From Planifilum fulgidum (GTDB lineage Bacteria > Bacillota > Bacilli > Thermoactinomycetales > DSM-44946), in assembly GCF_900113175.1 (NCBI RefSeq), contig NZ_FOOK01000002.1, forward strand, positions 113,983-177,982: 64,000 nt of DNA. Reading direction: 5' to 3'. This document shows, in pieces, positions 1 through 10,521 of this stretch (its first letter is position 1; each line of letters opens with the position of its first letter). Made by a program: the position numbers and the translations under genes. Under the pieces are notes generated by a model. It was not told the origin of the DNA, did no database searches, and worked only from the letters and a program-made list of their open reading frames with translations.

Positions 1-1058
1 GCCAGCTCGTGCACCACGACATTGACGGCGGGACGCTCCCCTTTCCGGGTGGGGTATTTGGGAATGGACGTGACAAGGCCGGGATACTCCATGCCCGCGA
101 TCCCGTAGCCGGTCTCTCCCAGCACCACGTCCACCTCGCGATAGGGATAGGGCCCGAACAGGCTTCCGAAGAACCGCATGCCGGATACGGCGGCCCGGTG
201 CAGTTTTTTCGCCTCTTTCTCCATTCCCTTTTGATACCAGAGGTTGACCTCCACATCCCCCGCCGCTCCTTGGATCACCTCGTAATCTTTGGTGATGACG
301 GCGGCAAAATCCCTCATGTTTTCCTGGCGGAGGGTCACGGTCCCCTTCGCCGGCTTCGTCGGGTCATCATCGGCGCTGGTGATTACCCGGTATCCTTCCG
401 GCACCCGGAACGTCACTTCAAAATCGGACATCTGGGAATAAAAGGGATCCCCCACGGTGGTGTAGGGTTCCGTGTGCCAGCCGTCCTCGTCCTTCACGGC
501 CAGCATCGGATACCATTGGGCGAGAAAGGCGGTGCGACCGAAGGCGTTCAGGCGGCTTCCCCCCCTGGGCAGTTTCAGGCGGTATTTCATCTCGATTCGG
601 GCGGATTGTCCCGGCTGAAGGGGCTTCGGCAGGTTCACCCTCATCACGGTTCCGTCGATATGGGTCGCCGCCTTTCGGCCGTTCACCTTAACCTCCGTCA
701 CATCCAGATAACCCGGTTCCTTCGGTTTCGAGTGCTCCTCCCATTGCCACCGGCGGAAGGCATTGGGGTAAAGGCGGAAATAGACCTCTTCCCACGTTTC
801 CGATCGATTTTTCGGCAGCGTCACCTCCATCCGTCCGGCGACCGTGCGGGCTTTGTCGTCATAATCGGCCCTGATCCGGTAGACGGGGCGGGAGGCGGTC
901 GGGGAAGACGCTTTTCCCATCGACAGACGGGCCGGCACCTCCGACGCCCGCAGACGATCCAGCTGCCCCATCAAAGCAATCGCGGCCAAAACCAGGCAAA
1001 ACCCAAGACAAGCCCAGAAGCGGAGCTCCACCAAGGCGCGTTTCATCCATCCATTCAC
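1..1058 (-). CDS. M1-family zinc metallopeptidase, N-terminal 352 codons, cut by the left edge
   Basis: The visible part opens with an N-terminal membrane anchor or uncleaved signal (hydrophobic stretch around residues 12-26), then a beta-rich N-terminal domain typical of M1 peptidases. The substrate-binding motif appears as GIAGMEYPG, the counterpart of GAMEN, and the reading frame leaves the window at VVVHELA, the first half of the HExxH zinc motif. M1 enzymes remove N-terminal residues from peptides; the anchor suggests action outside the membrane. I place the start at a GTG (1058) because AAAGGA lies 5 bases upstream; an in-frame ATG at 1046 is the alternative. The second half of the active site (zinc Glu, Tyr) lies outside the window, so catalytic competence cannot be judged. 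Confidence 0.85.
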   Translation of the reverse strand, partial: MNGWMKRALVELRFWACLGFCLVLAAIALMGQLDRLRASEVPARLSMGKASSPTASRPVYRIRADYDDKARTVAGRMEVTLPKNRSETWEEVYFRLYPNAFRRWQWEEHSKPKEPGYLDVTEVKVNGRKAATHIDGTVMRVNLPKPLQPGQSARIEMKYRLKLPRGGSRLNAFGRTAFLAQWYPMLAVKDEDGWHTEPYTTVGDPFYSQMSDFEVTFRVPEGYRVITSADDDPTKPAKGTVTLRQENMRDFAAVITKDYEVIQGAAGDVEVNLWYQKGMEKEAKKLHRAAVSGMRFFGSLFGPYPYREVDVVLGETGYGIAGMEYPGLVTSIPKYPTRKGERPAVNVVVHEL

Positions 1059-1150
1059 CCATTTCCTTTCCGTATTTCTTCCGCTCCTAGGGTTTCCAAT
1101 CCGGGGTGAAATCATAATGGACGAAGTGAGCCGCCGCATAAAAATGACGC

Positions 1151-1180
1151 AAAAAAAAGCGTCCCCGAAACGGGAACGCT
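1151..1180 (-). terminator. Intrinsic terminator after the acyl-CoA synthetase gene
   Basis: On the minus strand a 10-bp stem with one mismatch and a 3-base loop (1158-1180) is followed by eight T (1158-1151). It sits 126 bases past the stop of the acyl-CoA synthetase gene, and separates that gene from the M1 peptidase gene. Confidence 0.75.
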
Positions 1181-1305
1181 CAAGGCCGCAGGCAAACCTT
1201 ATTTCCCCTAATGAAGGAGTCGCCCCGAGAAACCGCTTCTTTCGATGAAATTCCCGGAGCGCCTCTGAAAAGCGGGACCCCCTTCTCTCAGAGGCGGGTA
1301 TCAAA

Positions 1306-2964
1306 TCAGACGGATTCTTCCTTTTTCTCCAGGCCCAATTCCCTGGCGGCCATCTCCCGCAGCCGGAATTTCTGGATTTTGCCGCTGGCCGTCATGGGAT
1401 ATTCATCGACAAAGAAGACATGGCGGGGAATCTTGTACCGGGCGATCTTCCCCTCGCAGAAGGCGCGCACCTCTTCTGGGGTGAGCTGCTCCCCCTCCTT
1501 GACCCGGATGAAGGCGGCCACCTGCTCCCCGTATTTCTCGTCGGGAACGCCGACGATCTGCACATCCAGGATCTTCGGATGCGTGTAGAGAAATTCCTCG
1601 ATCTCCCGGGGGTAAATGTTTTCCCCTCCCCGGATGATCATATCCTTCAGCCGCCCCGTGATGCGGAAATAGCCGTTTTCGTCCATCACCGCCAGATCGC
1701 CGGTGTGGAGCCACCCTTCATCGTCGATGGCTTCCGCCGTGGCTTCGGGCATCTTGTAATATCCCTTCATGACATGGTAGCCCCGGGTGCACAGCTCCCC
1801 CTGGACGCCCGGCGGCACCTCTCTCCCCGTCGCCGGATCCACGATCTTGGCCTCCACGTTGGGAAGCACCCGTCCCACCGTCGAGACGCGCAATTCGATG
1901 GGATCGTCGGTCCGGGTCTGGGTGATCACCGGAGAGGATTCCGTCTGGCCGTAGGCGATGGTGATCTCCTTCGCCCCCATCTCGTCGACCACCCGTCTCA
2001 TCACTTCGATGGGACAGTTGGAGCCGGCCATGATGCCCGTGCGGAGGGAACTCAGATCGAACTTGCGGAAGTCGGGATGGTTCAGCTCCGCGATGAACAT
2101 GGTGGGAACCCCGTGAAGCGCGGTGCACCGCTCCTGTTCCACCGCCTGCAGCACCTTCAGGGGATCAAAGGCGATGAGCGGGACCATCGTCGCGCCCGTG
2201 CCCGCACAAGCCAGGGTTCCCATCACACAACCGAAACAGTGGAAGAAAGGGACCGGGATGCACAGGCGGTCTTCGTGGGTCAGCTTCATGCATTCCGCCA
2301 CGTTCCGGGCGTTGTTGACGATGTTGTTGTGGGTCAGCATCACTCCCTTGGGAAATCCGGTGGTGCCGGACGTGTACTGCATGTTGATCACATCGTCGGG
2401 ATGAAGGGATGCCTGGCGGCGCCGCAGCTCTTCGTCGCTCACCTCGTCCCCCAGCGCCAGAATGTCCTTCCACAGAAACATCCCCGGCTTCCGCTCGTCT
2501 CCGATAAAGATGACATTTTTGAGGCGGGGCAGCCTTGCGGAGCGGAGCTGTCCGGGCATCGATTCCTTCAATTCGGGACAGATTTCGTAGATCATGTCCA
2601 GATAGCTGTTCCCCCGAAACCCCTCCATCAGGATCAACGTCTCCGTGTCCGACTGACGGAGAAGATATTCCAGCTCGCGGGTCCGGTACTGGGTGTTGAC
2701 GGTGATCAGGACCGCCCCCATCTTGCCCGTGGCAAACTGGGTGATCACCCACTCCGGCAAATTGGTCGCCCAGATCGCCAGATGGTGCCCCTTCCCGAGA
2801 CCGAGGCGCATCAGTCCTTTGGCCGCGCGATTGCACTGCTTCTGAAACTCCGACCAGCTCCATCGAATGCCCAGTTCGGGATACACGACGGCGTCCCGTT
2901 CGCCGAATCGCTCGACGGTCTCGTCCAACAAATCTCCCACGGTCTTGTGAATCAGCCGGGCCAT
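1306..2964 (-). CDS. AMP-forming acyl-CoA synthetase
   Basis: This 552-residue ANL-superfamily ligase activates a carboxylic (probably fatty or branched-chain) acid with ATP and CoA. The phosphate-binding loop is [16 protein letters not shown] (about residue 200). The adenine motif YGQTES, the hinge region [16 protein letters not shown] and the C-terminal catalytic lysine in SGKIQKFR are all present, so it should be active. The ATG at 2964 is preferred over an upstream TTG at 2970: GGGGAGG lies 8 bases before the ATG but only 2 before the TTG. The acyl-CoA dehydrogenase gene is 65 bases upstream on the same strand, so the pair probably performs activation and first oxidation of the same acid. 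The pair resembles Bacillus yngI-yngJ, but chain-length specificity cannot be read from the sequence. Confidence 0.92.
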   Translation of the reverse strand: MARLIHKTVGDLLDETVERFGERDAVVYPELGIRWSWSEFQKQCNRAAKGLMRLGLGKGHHLAIWATNLPEWVITQFATGKMGAVLITVNTQYRTRELEYLLRQSDTETLILMEGFRGNSYLDMIYEICPELKESMPGQLRSARLPRLKNVIFIGDERKPGMFLWKDILALGDEVSDEELRRRQASLHPDDVINMQYTSGTTGFPKGVMLTHNNIVNNARNVAECMKLTHEDRLCIPVPFFHCFGCVMGTLACAGTGATMVPLIAFDPLKVLQAVEQERCTALHGVPTMFIAELNHPDFRKFDLSSLRTGIMAGSNCPIEVMRRVVDEMGAKEITIAYGQTESSPVITQTRTDDPIELRVSTVGRVLPNVEAKIVDPATGREVPPGVQGELCTRGYHVMKGYYKMPEATAEAIDDEGWLHTGDLAVMDENGYFRITGRLKDMIIRGGENIYPREIEEFLYTHPKILDVQIVGVPDEKYGEQVAAFIRVKEGEQLTPEEVRAFCEGKIARYKIPRHVFFVDEYPMTASGKIQKFRLREMAARELGLEKKEESV

Positions 2965-3029
2965 ATCCAAAACCTCCCCAATATTCCGTCATTTCTGCGA
3001 AAGAAGGGGCCCTCCGGCCCCGAACATCG

Positions 3030-4169
3030 TCAACACCCGATTTCCCGGGCGATGATGTTGCGCTGGATTTCCGAAGTTCCTTCCCCGATTTCGGTCAGTT
3101 TGGCATCCCTGAAGTAGCGTTCCACCTTGAAGTCGTGCATGTATCCCCAACCGCCGTGGATCTGCACCGCCTGGTCGCAGACGCGCATCGCCATCTCCGA
3201 AGCGAACAGCTTGCACATGGAGGCTTCCTTCGTGAAGCGCCGCCCCTGATCCTTCAACCATGCCGCCTTGTACACCATGTTGCGGGCCACTTCGATGTTC
3301 ATCGCCATATCCGCCAGTTTGTGCTGAATCGCCTGAAACTTGGAAAGGGACTGCCCGAATTGCACCCGCTCCTTGGCGTAGCGGAGCGCCGCCTCATAGG
3401 CTCCCTGGGCGATGCCCACGGCCATGGCGCCGATGCCGATTCGCCCTCCGTCCAGGGTGATCAGGAATTGCTTGAACCCTTCGCCGATTTTGCCCAGGAC
3501 ATTTTCATGGGGAACCCGCACATTTTCCAACACCAGTTCCGTCGTGTTGGAACTGTGGAGTCCCATTTTCAGGTAGTTGGCGTTGACGGTAAACCCTTCG
3601 GCGTCGGTGGGGACGATGAAGGCCGTGATCTCACTCTTGTCCCCTTTCCGCCCCGTCACCGCCGTCAGGGAGACGAAATCGGCGTAACTGGCGTTGGTGA
3701 TGAAGCATTTGGTCCCGTTGATCACCCATTCGTCCCCGTCTCTTTCCGCCTTCGTCCGGGTGCCCCCGGCATCCGATCCGGCGTTCGGTTCCGTCAGGCC
3801 GAAGGCGCCCAGGGTCTCTCCCCGGCAGAGGGGAACCAGGTATTTCCGCTTCTGTTCTTCCGTCCCGAACAGATAGATGGGCGCACAGCCCAGGGAGATG
3901 TGGGCGGAGTAGGTGATCCCCACCGAAGCGTCCACCCGCGAAAGCTCCTCGACGGCAATGGCGAAGCTGATCGTGTCGGCACCGGCGCCGCCGTACTCCT
4001 CCGGGAAAGGCAATCCCATCAGGTTCAGCTTCGCCATCTTTTTTATCACTTCCAGGGGGAACTCCTTCTTCCGGTCCCGCTCATCGGCACCGGGAGCCAC
4101 TTCCCCCTCGGCGAAATCCCGCATCAATTTGCGGATCATTTTTTGCTCTTCTGTAAGATCAAAATTCAT
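3030..4169 (-). CDS. Acyl-CoA dehydrogenase (short/branched-chain type)
   Basis: A full-length 379-residue FAD-dependent acyl-CoA dehydrogenase, catalysing alpha,beta-desaturation of acyl-CoA with electrons passed to ETF. The FAD/substrate signature [13 protein letters not shown] lies around residue 130, IHGGWGYM near 340, and the C-terminal [10 protein letters not shown] carries the Glu at the position of the catalytic base in SCAD-type enzymes. The ATG at 4169 follows GGAGGGTGA closely. It is the promoter-proximal gene of a two-gene unit with the acyl-CoA synthetase. ETF genes are not in the window. Straight-chain and branched-chain (isovaleryl, isobutyryl) activity cannot be separated by motif alone. 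Confidence 0.93.
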   Translation of the reverse strand: MNFDLTEEQKMIRKLMRDFAEGEVAPGADERDRKKEFPLEVIKKMAKLNLMGLPFPEEYGGAGADTISFAIAVEELSRVDASVGITYSAHISLGCAPIYLFGTEEQKRKYLVPLCRGETLGAFGLTEPNAGSDAGGTRTKAERDGDEWVINGTKCFITNASYADFVSLTAVTGRKGDKSEITAFIVPTDAEGFTVNANYLKMGLHSSNTTELVLENVRVPHENVLGKIGEGFKQFLITLDGGRIGIGAMAVGIAQGAYEAALRYAKERVQFGQSLSKFQAIQHKLADMAMNIEVARNMVYKAAWLKDQGRRFTKEASMCKLFASEMAMRVCDQAVQIHGGWGYMHDFKVERYFRDAKLTEIGEGTSEIQRNIIAREIGC

Positions 4170-4323
4170 TCACCCTCCACTCCCTCCATAGAAACCCGCA
4201 TGATTGCGCTTACACTTCCATTATAGGCGGAAAAAACCTCATCCTTCAAGCGATCCGGATAAAGCGCACAGGCGGCGCCTCAAAACCCGATTACTCCCAA
4301 AATGGAGCTTGTCTACATTTGTG

Positions 4324-4352
4324 TTGACATAAATTTTCGTGTACACTGTCAA
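4324..4352 (-). promoter_or_regulatory. Candidate promoter/operator for the acyl-CoA genes
   Basis: On the minus strand TTGACA (4352-4347) is followed after 16 bases by TATGTC, a plausible SigA-type promoter about 150 bases before the dehydrogenase start. The block is framed by TTGACA and its inverse TGTCAA and contains the palindrome GTGTACAC, so it could also hold a repressor operator. It does not match the Bacillus FadR site. Confidence 0.4.
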
Positions 4353-4390
4353 GTAAGAGGAAGAACACCCCAGTAGCCCTGCCCGTTTTC

Positions 4391-4426
4391 AAAAAAAGAA
4401 AAGCACCCCGCCGGCGGGATGCTTTT
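4391..4426 (-). terminator. Intrinsic terminator of dnaG-rpoD
   Basis: On the minus strand AAAAGCATCCCGCC pairs with GGCGGGGTGCTTTT (one mismatch), followed by CTTTTTTT. It begins about 10 bases after the rpoD stop. Confidence 0.85.
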
Positions 4427-4436
4427 CAAACATTAC

Positions 4437-5573
4437 TCACTCCAGAAAATCTTTCAGGCGCTTGCTGCGGCTGGGGTGGCGCAACTTGCGCAGGGCCTTG
4501 GCTTCGATCTGGCGGATCCTCTCCCGGGTGACGCCGAACACCTTGCCCACTTCCTCCAGCGTGCGGGTGCGTCCGTCGTCCAACCCGAACCGGAGACGAA
4601 GGACGTTTTCCTCGCGGTCAGACAGCGTATCCAACACTTCCTTCAGCTGTTCCTTCAGCAGCTCGTAGGCAGCGGCGTCCGCAGGCGCCTGAATGTCGTC
4701 GTCCGGGATGAAATCCCCGAGATGCGAATCGTCCTCTTCCCCGATGGGTGTCTCCAGGGAGACGGGCTCCTGGGCGATCTTCATGATTTCCCGCACCTTC
4801 TCGGGGCTGAGGTTCATCTCCTTGGCGATCTCTTCGGGCGTGGGTTCCCGTCCCAGCTCCTGCAGCAGCTGGCGGGAGACGCGGATCAATTTGTTGATGG
4901 TCTCCACCATGTGGACGGGAATGCGGATGGTTCGAGCCTGATCGGCAATCGCCCGGGTGATGGCCTGGCGAATCCACCAGGTGGCATAGGTGCTGAACTT
5001 GTACCCTTTGCGGTAATCGAATTTCTCCACCGCTTTAATCAGACCCATGTTTCCTTCCTGGATCAGATCCAGAAACAGCATTCCCCGGCCGACATACCGT
5101 TTGGCGATGCTCACCACCAAACGGAGGTTGGCCTCGGCCAGCCGGCGCTTTGCTTCCTCGTCCCCCTGCTCGATCCGCTTCGCCAGCTCCACTTCCTCCT
5201 CGGCGGTGAGCAGCGGAACGCGGCCGATCTCCTTGAGGTACATGCGGACCGGGTCGTTGATCTTCACGCCGGGCGGAACGCTGAGGTCATCGTCCAGCAG
5301 ATCGCTCTCTTCCCCCGCGGAATCATCCTCATCGGAAAAGAGAATGTCCTCCCCGTCATCCACGTCATTGTCGTTGATCACTTCCACCCCTTGCTCGCCG
5401 AGACGCTCGAAAAATTCATCGATCTGCTGCGAATCCTGTTCGAAGGGGGACATCTTTTCCATGATCTCTTTATAAGTTAAAACGCCCCGCTTTTTTCCGA
5501 GATCGATCAGCTGCTCCTGCACCTGCTCCAACGAAAGATCCGGTTCGGCGTCCATGAATTGTTCGTTGGCCAA
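4437..5573 (-). CDS. rpoD: Primary RNA polymerase sigma factor SigA/RpoD
   Basis: A 378-residue group 1 sigma factor. The acidic N-terminal region 1.1 is followed by region 1.2 ([16 protein letters not shown]), region 2 with the -10 melting/recognition helix ([17 protein letters not shown]), region 3 and region 4.2 with the -35 helix-turn-helix ([18 protein letters not shown]). It directs housekeeping transcription. The start is a TTG (5573) with AAGGAGG about 8 bases upstream; the ATG 7 codons further upstream (5594) has no Shine-Dalgarno sequence and would place the ribosome site inside the gene. It follows dnaG with a short gap, in the classical dnaG-sigA arrangement, and ends at a strong terminator. 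Confidence 0.97.
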   Translation of the reverse strand: MANEQFMDAEPDLSLEQVQEQLIDLGKKRGVLTYKEIMEKMSPFEQDSQQIDEFFERLGEQGVEVINDNDVDDGEDILFSDEDDSAGEESDLLDDDLSVPPGVKINDPVRMYLKEIGRVPLLTAEEEVELAKRIEQGDEEAKRRLAEANLRLVVSIAKRYVGRGMLFLDLIQEGNMGLIKAVEKFDYRKGYKFSTYATWWIRQAITRAIADQARTIRIPVHMVETINKLIRVSRQLLQELGREPTPEEIAKEMNLSPEKVREIMKIAQEPVSLETPIGEEDDSHLGDFIPDDDIQAPADAAAYELLKEQLKEVLDTLSDREENVLRLRFGLDDGRTRTLEEVGKVFGVTRERIRQIEAKALRKLRHPSRSKRLKDFLE

Positions 5574-5603
5574 ATTCTTTCCCTCCTTCCTCATTGCACC
5601 GCT

Positions 5604-7430
5604 TCAAGACCGCGCCTGCACTCTTTTTTTCAACCGGTACAGCTCCGCTCCGAGCTGCGCGGCCTTCGCGATGTCTCCGGCACGTTCTGCCTGCTCGATC
5701 TGGCGTTTTACGGTGTCCATTTCCTTATAAAGAGGATAATTGCGGACCATTCGAATGCAGTCTTCAATCCCTTCATCCGAAAAGGAATCGGGAAAATCCA
5801 TCATCGCCAGCTCGCTGATGCAATTCATCAGACGCTCGTCTTTCACATAATGAATAAAGCGGGACGGGTCGGCCGGATGGCCTTCCGCGTAATAGGCGTA
5901 CAGGTATGCCACAATCGCCGCATACTCATCAACGTGAAATTCGGCGCCGACGGTTTCGCGAACCCGTTCGGCCACGCTTCGATCGCGCATCATCATGGCC
6001 ACCAGCTGCCTTTCCGCCTCCTCGTGGGCGGAAGGCCTTCGCCGGTGTGCGACCATGTGTTTGGCATCGTGATATTCAGTATTCCACTTCGTCCCCCCTT
6101 TATCCCTCTTTTTTTCCTTTTTGCGCCGCCATATGCGCTGTTGCTCCTGTTTCAGCGCGTCCAGAGACAGCCGAAACTCGTCGGCAAGGCGGCGGAGGTA
6201 GTGATCCCGCTCGATGGCAAGGGAAAGATCGCTGATGACATCCAGTGCGCGGGTCAGATATTTCATTCGCTCCCCTTCATCCTGCAGGTTGAAATCCTTC
6301 TTCAGGTACTCCAGCTTGAAGGCGGGAAGGGGAAGGGCTTCGGCGAGAATTTCCTCCCGGAAAGCCTCCGCTCCGCGTTTGCGGAGAAAATCGTCCGGAT
6401 CCATCCCGGGGGGCATCTGGGCCACCTTGACGAGACACCCCTGATCCTTCAACAGATCCAGTCCCCGATCCGCCGCCGCCTGGCCGGCATCGTCGGCGTC
6501 GTAGCAGATCACCACATTTTCGGCGCAACGCCGGATCACCCGCGCCTGACCTTCGGAAAGGGAAGTCCCCAGGGAGGCGACACCGGTCTGAATGCCCGAT
6601 TGCCATGCCGTGATGACATCCATATATCCCTCGAACAGGACCACTTCCCGTGCCTTCCGGATCGCCCTGCGGGCCCGGTGCAGATTAAACAGGTGCTGGC
6701 CCTTGTGGAAGAGCGGCGTTTCGGGGCTGTTCAGATATTTGGGATGTCCGTCGCCGAGCACGCGCCCGCCGAAGGCAATCACTCTGCCCTGAAAATCGTG
6801 GATGGGAAACATCACGCGCCCGCGGAAGCGGTCAAAAAACCGCGGGGGATCGGATTCGGAGGAACTCACCAAACCCGCCTCTTCCAGGAGCTTTTCCGAA
6901 AAGCCCTTTCGCCTTAAAAAGCGGAGGAGGACATTTCCGGAAGAAGGGGCGAAGCCCAGCCGGAATTCCTTGATCGTCTCCATCGACACCCCGCGATCCT
7001 GGAGATAACGGAAGGCGTCGCGGCCCTGATCCGTGTTCAGCAGGATGTGATGGTACAGCCGGCAGGCCCAATCGAGGGCTTCGCGCATCCGCTTCTTCGG
7101 TCCATCCTCGGAATCGGCGAGCGTTCCCGCCCGGGGAAGGGGGATGGAAGCCTCTTCGGCGAGATGGCGAACGGCTTCCACAAAGGACATCTGTTCCATC
7201 TCCATGATGAACTTGATGACATTCCCCCCCGCCCCGCAGCCGAAGCAATAATACATCTGCTTCTCCGGGGAAACGGAAAAGGAAGGGGTTTTTTCGGAGT
7301 GAAAGGGACACAGGCCGAAATAGTTGCGGCCGCTTTTTTTGAGCTGAACGTATCGTCCCACGACATCCACAATGTCGTAATGCTCCCGCACGCGATCGAT
7401 GACTTCGTCGGGAATCGGACCCCCCCTCAC
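5604..7430 (-). CDS. dnaG: DNA primase DnaG
   Basis: About 608 residues. It makes RNA primers on the lagging strand with the replicative helicase. The N-terminal CHC2 zinc finger is visible (CPFH, then CFGCGAGG), followed by the TOPRIM core (VVLFEGYMDV; the acidic cluster CYDADDAGQ) and a C-terminal helicase-binding region. The start is uncertain. A GTG at 7430 gives an N-terminus (VRGGPIPDE) that lines up with Bacillus DnaG, but no ideal ribosome site precedes it; an in-frame TTG at 7451 is also open. A run GAGGGGGGG lies just before the conserved IPDE. The gene is followed by rpoD, and about 430 bases separate it from the ppdK stop. Confidence 0.95.
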   Translation of the reverse strand: MRGGPIPDEVIDRVREHYDIVDVVGRYVQLKKSGRNYFGLCPFHSEKTPSFSVSPEKQMYYCFGCGAGGNVIKFIMEMEQMSFVEAVRHLAEEASIPLPRAGTLADSEDGPKKRMREALDWACRLYHHILLNTDQGRDAFRYLQDRGVSMETIKEFRLGFAPSSGNVLLRFLRRKGFSEKLLEEAGLVSSSESDPPRFFDRFRGRVMFPIHDFQGRVIAFGGRVLGDGHPKYLNSPETPLFHKGQHLFNLHRARRAIRKAREVVLFEGYMDVITAWQSGIQTGVASLGTSLSEGQARVIRRCAENVVICYDADDAGQAAADRGLDLLKDQGCLVKVAQMPPGMDPDDFLRKRGAEAFREEILAEALPLPAFKLEYLKKDFNLQDEGERMKYLTRALDVISDLSLAIERDHYLRRLADEFRLSLDALKQEQQRIWRRKKEKKRDKGGTKWNTEYHDAKHMVAHRRRPSAHEEAERQLVAMMMRDRSVAERVRETVGAEFHVDEYAAIVAYLYAYYAEGHPADPSRFIHYVKDERLMNCISELAMMDFPDSFSDEGIEDCIRMVRNYPLYKEMDTVKRQIEQAERAGDIAKAAQLGAELYRLKKRVQARS

Positions 7431-7451
7431 CGATACCACCGCTTTCCGCAA

Positions 7452-7863
7452 ACCTGAACCCGCGGGAAAATCAAATCGGGCAGTTGTCCCATCATCTTGA
7501 TGTTATTCGCCAAAATTCGTCAAACTCCTGCTGAGGGATGGAGTTTTTGGAGGAAAACGGAGAGAGGCGGAAAAGGGACAAGCCGATTAAGTCTCTTCAT
7601 CCTATCTATTCTACAATGGAAAGTGGTTTTCCTTCCAGATCGGAAATCCGTTGAAACTGGTAATTTTGGACTATCCCGTTGGTTTATTTCCCGATTCTGT
7701 AGTATTATACGCGTCTAAACCAAAAAAATCCTCTTTGTTCCCTTGACAAATCCCATTTTTGTGCTCCAGCCCCGCAGGCGGAAAAAAGGTGCGGAACCGA
7801 AACGCCGGTTCTCCGGCCTTTTCGGTTCCGCGGCCGTCGAATTGTTATTCTCCTCTTCCTGCC
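7452..7863. other. Intergenic region dnaG / ppdK
   Basis: No credible gene. It holds a perfect TATAAT on the minus strand (7709-7704), about 270 bases before dnaG, with no convincing -35 box at the right spacing, and the ppdK terminator at its right end. A TTGACA on the plus strand (7743-7748) faces no gene. This stretch is more AT-rich than its surroundings. Confidence 0.6.
7782..7832 (-). terminator. Intrinsic terminator of ccpN-ppsR-ppdK
   Basis: A long imperfect hairpin on the minus strand: outer arm GCGGAACCGAAA with its complement, inner arm GCCGG/CCGGC. It is followed by ACCTTTTTT. It lies about 30 bases after the ppdK stop. Confidence 0.8.
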
Positions 7864-10521
7864 TCACTCCGCCTTCCCGGACGATTGAACGGCGATCTGA
7901 GCCGCCGCCAGGCGGGCCAGCGGAATTCGGAAGGGGGAACAGCTGACATAGTCAAGCCCCACCTCATGGCAGAAGGCGATGGAGCGCGCGTCGCCGCCGT
8001 GCTCGCCGCAAATGCCCGCTTTCAGTTCCGGCTTGACTTTCCGGCCCAATTCCACGCCCATCCGCACCAGTTTGCCCACGCCTTCGGCATCCAGGGTCAT
8101 GAAGGGATTGTCCGGCAAAAGCTTGCGCTCGAGATAGGTGTGCAGGAACTTGCCCTCGGCGTCGTCCCGGCTGAAGGCGAAGGTCATCTGGGTCAGGTCG
8201 TTGGTTCCAAAGGAGAAAAAGTCGGCTTCCTCGGCGATGGCATCCGCCGTGAGGGCGGCCCGGGGCACTTCGATCATGGTGCCGACGGAATAGGGGATTT
8301 CGCGCCCGGTCTCCTCCATCACCCGGCGGGCCGTCTCCTCCACCAACCGGCGAAGCTCCTTCAACTCGTTGACATGGCCGACGAGGGGGATCATCACCTC
8401 CGGCCGAACGGCGATCCCCTCCTCGATCAGTTCGGCCGCCGCCCGGAAAATGGCTTCCGCCTGCATTTCGTAAATCTCCGGATGGCTCAAGCCCAGACGG
8501 CAGCCCCGATGCCCCATCATCGGATTGAATTCGTGCAGGGCTTTCACCTTGGCGAGCAGGGTTTCCTTTTCCTTCAGCTTCCGGGGATCGGCTTCGGGAT
8601 CCATCCGCAGCCGGGTCACTTCGGTCAGCAAATCCTCCAGGTTGGGGAGAAACTCGTGAAGGGGCGGATCCAACAGGCGGATCGTGACCGGAAGTCCCTC
8701 CATCTCCCTGAAAATGCCCTTAAAATCCTCCAACTGCATCGGAAGCAGCTTGTCCAGGGCCTTTCGCCGCTGTTCGGGTGTTTCCGCGAGGATCATCTCC
8801 TGAACGATGGGGACGCGGCTCGCTTCCATGAACATGTGCTCCGTCCGGCAGAGCCCGATTCCTTCGGCGCCGAAGCGGCGGGCCTTGGCGGCATCCTCCG
8901 GATTGTCCGCATTCGCCCGGACCTTCAGGGTGCGAACCTCGTCGGCCCAGGAAAGGATTTCCTGAAACTCTCCGGAAAGCTCCGGATCGATCAAGGGCAC
9001 CTCTCCGCGGATCACCTGTCCGGTTCCGCCGTCGATGGAGAGAAGGTCCCCTTCCCGGATGACCGTTTCCCCGGCGCGGAACTCCTTTTTGCGCAAGTCG
9101 ATGCGGAGTTCTTCGCAGCCGCAGATGCACGGTTTTCCCATGCCGCGGGCCACCACCGCCGCGTGGCTGGTCATGCCTCCCCGGCTGGTGAGAATCCCCT
9201 GGGCGGCGAGAATGCCGTGAATGTCCTCCGGCGTGGTCTCCGGGCGGACGAGAATCACCTTTTCCCCGTCCCGGGCGAGCCGCTCCGCCGTGTCCGCGTC
9301 AAACACCACCTTCCCCGATGCCGCCCCCGGCGAGGCGGGCAGGCCCTTGGCCAACACATCGAGCCGCGCTTCGGGATCGATGCGCCGGTGGAGAATCTGA
9401 TTCAGCTGGTCGGGCTCCACCCTCATCAGGGCCGTCCTCCTGTCGATAATGCCCTCCTTTGTCATGTCCACGGCGATCTTGACGGCGGCGTGGGCGGTCC
9501 GCTTCCCCGATCGGGTCTGCAAAATGTACAATTTGCCCCGCTCCACGGTGAACTCGATGTCCTGCATGTCCCGGTAATGGCGTTCCAGGCGATCGGCAAT
9601 CTCCCGGAACTCCTCGTAGATGCCGGGCATGCGCCGCTTCAGGGCGGAAATCGGTTCGGGGGTGCGGATGCCTGCCACCACGTCTTCTCCCTGGGCGTTG
9701 GTCAAAAATTCCCCGTACAAAACCTTTTCGCCGGTGGAGGGATTCCGGGTGAAGGCCACCCCCGTTCCCGAATCCTCTCCCATATTGCCGAATACCATCA
9801 TCTGCACATTGACCGCCGTGCCCAGATGATCCGGGATCTTGTGAATCTTCCGGTAGATGACGGCCCGCTGGTTGTTCCAGGAATCAAAGACCGCGATGAC
9901 CGCCCGGCGCAGCTGCTCCTTGGGATCCTGGGGGAAAGGTTCCTTCGTTTCCCGCTTGACCAGCTGTTTGTAGCGCTCGATCACCCACTGCCAATCCTCC
10001 GCCGAAAGCTCCGGATCCAGCTTGAGACCCCTCGCCTCTTTCCGCTCGTCGATGATCCGTTCAAAGAGATAATGATCGATGCCCAGAACCACATCGCCGA
10101 ACATCTGGATAAACCGGCGGTAGGAATCGTAGGCGAAACGGGGATTCCCCGTCAGGCGGGCAAGCCCCTTCACCGTCTCGTCGTTCAGCCCCAAATTGAG
10201 CACCGTATCCATCATGCCCGGCATGGAAATGACCGCTCCCGAGCGGACGGAGACGAGCAGCGGCCTCTCCGGATCCCCGAGCCCCTTTCCCGTCCGCTCT
10301 TCCAGATCCGCAACCGCCTGCTCCATCTGGTCGAGCACATCCTGGGTCAGCCGGCGACCGGCCGCATAATAATCGAGGCAAGCCTCCGTCGTGATGGTGA
10401 AACCGGGGGGAACCGGCAGGCCATGCCGGGTCATCTCCGCAAGATTGGCCCCTTTCCCGCCCAAAAGACGCTTCATATCCCCGCGCCCCTCATCAAACCG
10501 GTAAACCACCTTTTTGCTCAA
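7864..10521 (-). CDS. ppdK: Pyruvate, phosphate dikinase
   Basis: 885 residues, full length for the family. It interconverts pyruvate + ATP + Pi and PEP + AMP + PPi. The N-terminal ATP-grasp domain begins [10 protein letters not shown]. The central swivelling domain carries the phospho-histidine motif [18 protein letters not shown], with the regulatory Thr two residues before the catalytic His (near residue 455 by family numbering). The C-terminal PEP/pyruvate barrel ends with the cysteine-bearing [18 protein letters not shown]. The start overlaps the ppsR stop by four bases (ATGA), implying translational coupling. Its neighbour ppsR encodes the kinase/phosphotransferase that inactivates and reactivates this enzyme through that Thr, and CcpN heads the operon, so the enzyme probably supplies PEP for gluconeogenesis under both controls. 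Confidence 0.97.
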   Translation of the reverse strand: MSKKVVYRFDEGRGDMKRLLGGKGANLAEMTRHGLPVPPGFTITTEACLDYYAAGRRLTQDVLDQMEQAVADLEERTGKGLGDPERPLLVSVRSGAVISMPGMMDTVLNLGLNDETVKGLARLTGNPRFAYDSYRRFIQMFGDVVLGIDHYLFERIIDERKEARGLKLDPELSAEDWQWVIERYKQLVKRETKEPFPQDPKEQLRRAVIAVFDSWNNQRAVIYRKIHKIPDHLGTAVNVQMMVFGNMGEDSGTGVAFTRNPSTGEKVLYGEFLTNAQGEDVVAGIRTPEPISALKRRMPGIYEEFREIADRLERHYRDMQDIEFTVERGKLYILQTRSGKRTAHAAVKIAVDMTKEGIIDRRTALMRVEPDQLNQILHRRIDPEARLDVLAKGLPASPGAASGKVVFDADTAERLARDGEKVILVRPETTPEDIHGILAAQGILTSRGGMTSHAAVVARGMGKPCICGCEELRIDLRKKEFRAGETVIREGDLLSIDGGTGQVIRGEVPLIDPELSGEFQEILSWADEVRTLKVRANADNPEDAAKARRFGAEGIGLCRTEHMFMEASRVPIVQEMILAETPEQRRKALDKLLPMQLEDFKGIFREMEGLPVTIRLLDPPLHEFLPNLEDLLTEVTRLRMDPEADPRKLKEKETLLAKVKALHEFNPMMGHRGCRLGLSHPEIYEMQAEAIFRAAAELIEEGIAVRPEVMIPLVGHVNELKELRRLVEETARRVMEETGREIPYSVGTMIEVPRAALTADAIAEEADFFSFGTNDLTQMTFAFSRDDAEGKFLHTYLERKLLPDNPFMTLDAEGVGKLVRMGVELGRKVKPELKAGICGEHGGDARSIAFCHEVGLDYVSCSPFRIPLARLAAAQIAVQSSGKAE

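Noticed and set aside
9-1109. Long open frame on the plus strand
   Set aside because: It is the antisense shadow of the M1 peptidase gene, with no ribosome site or domain. Long antisense frames occur over nearly every gene here because of high GC.
7497-7718. 73-codon plus-strand frame between dnaG and ppdK
   Set aside because: It crosses the likely dnaG promoter region, has no ribosome site at its ATG and no recognisable domain.
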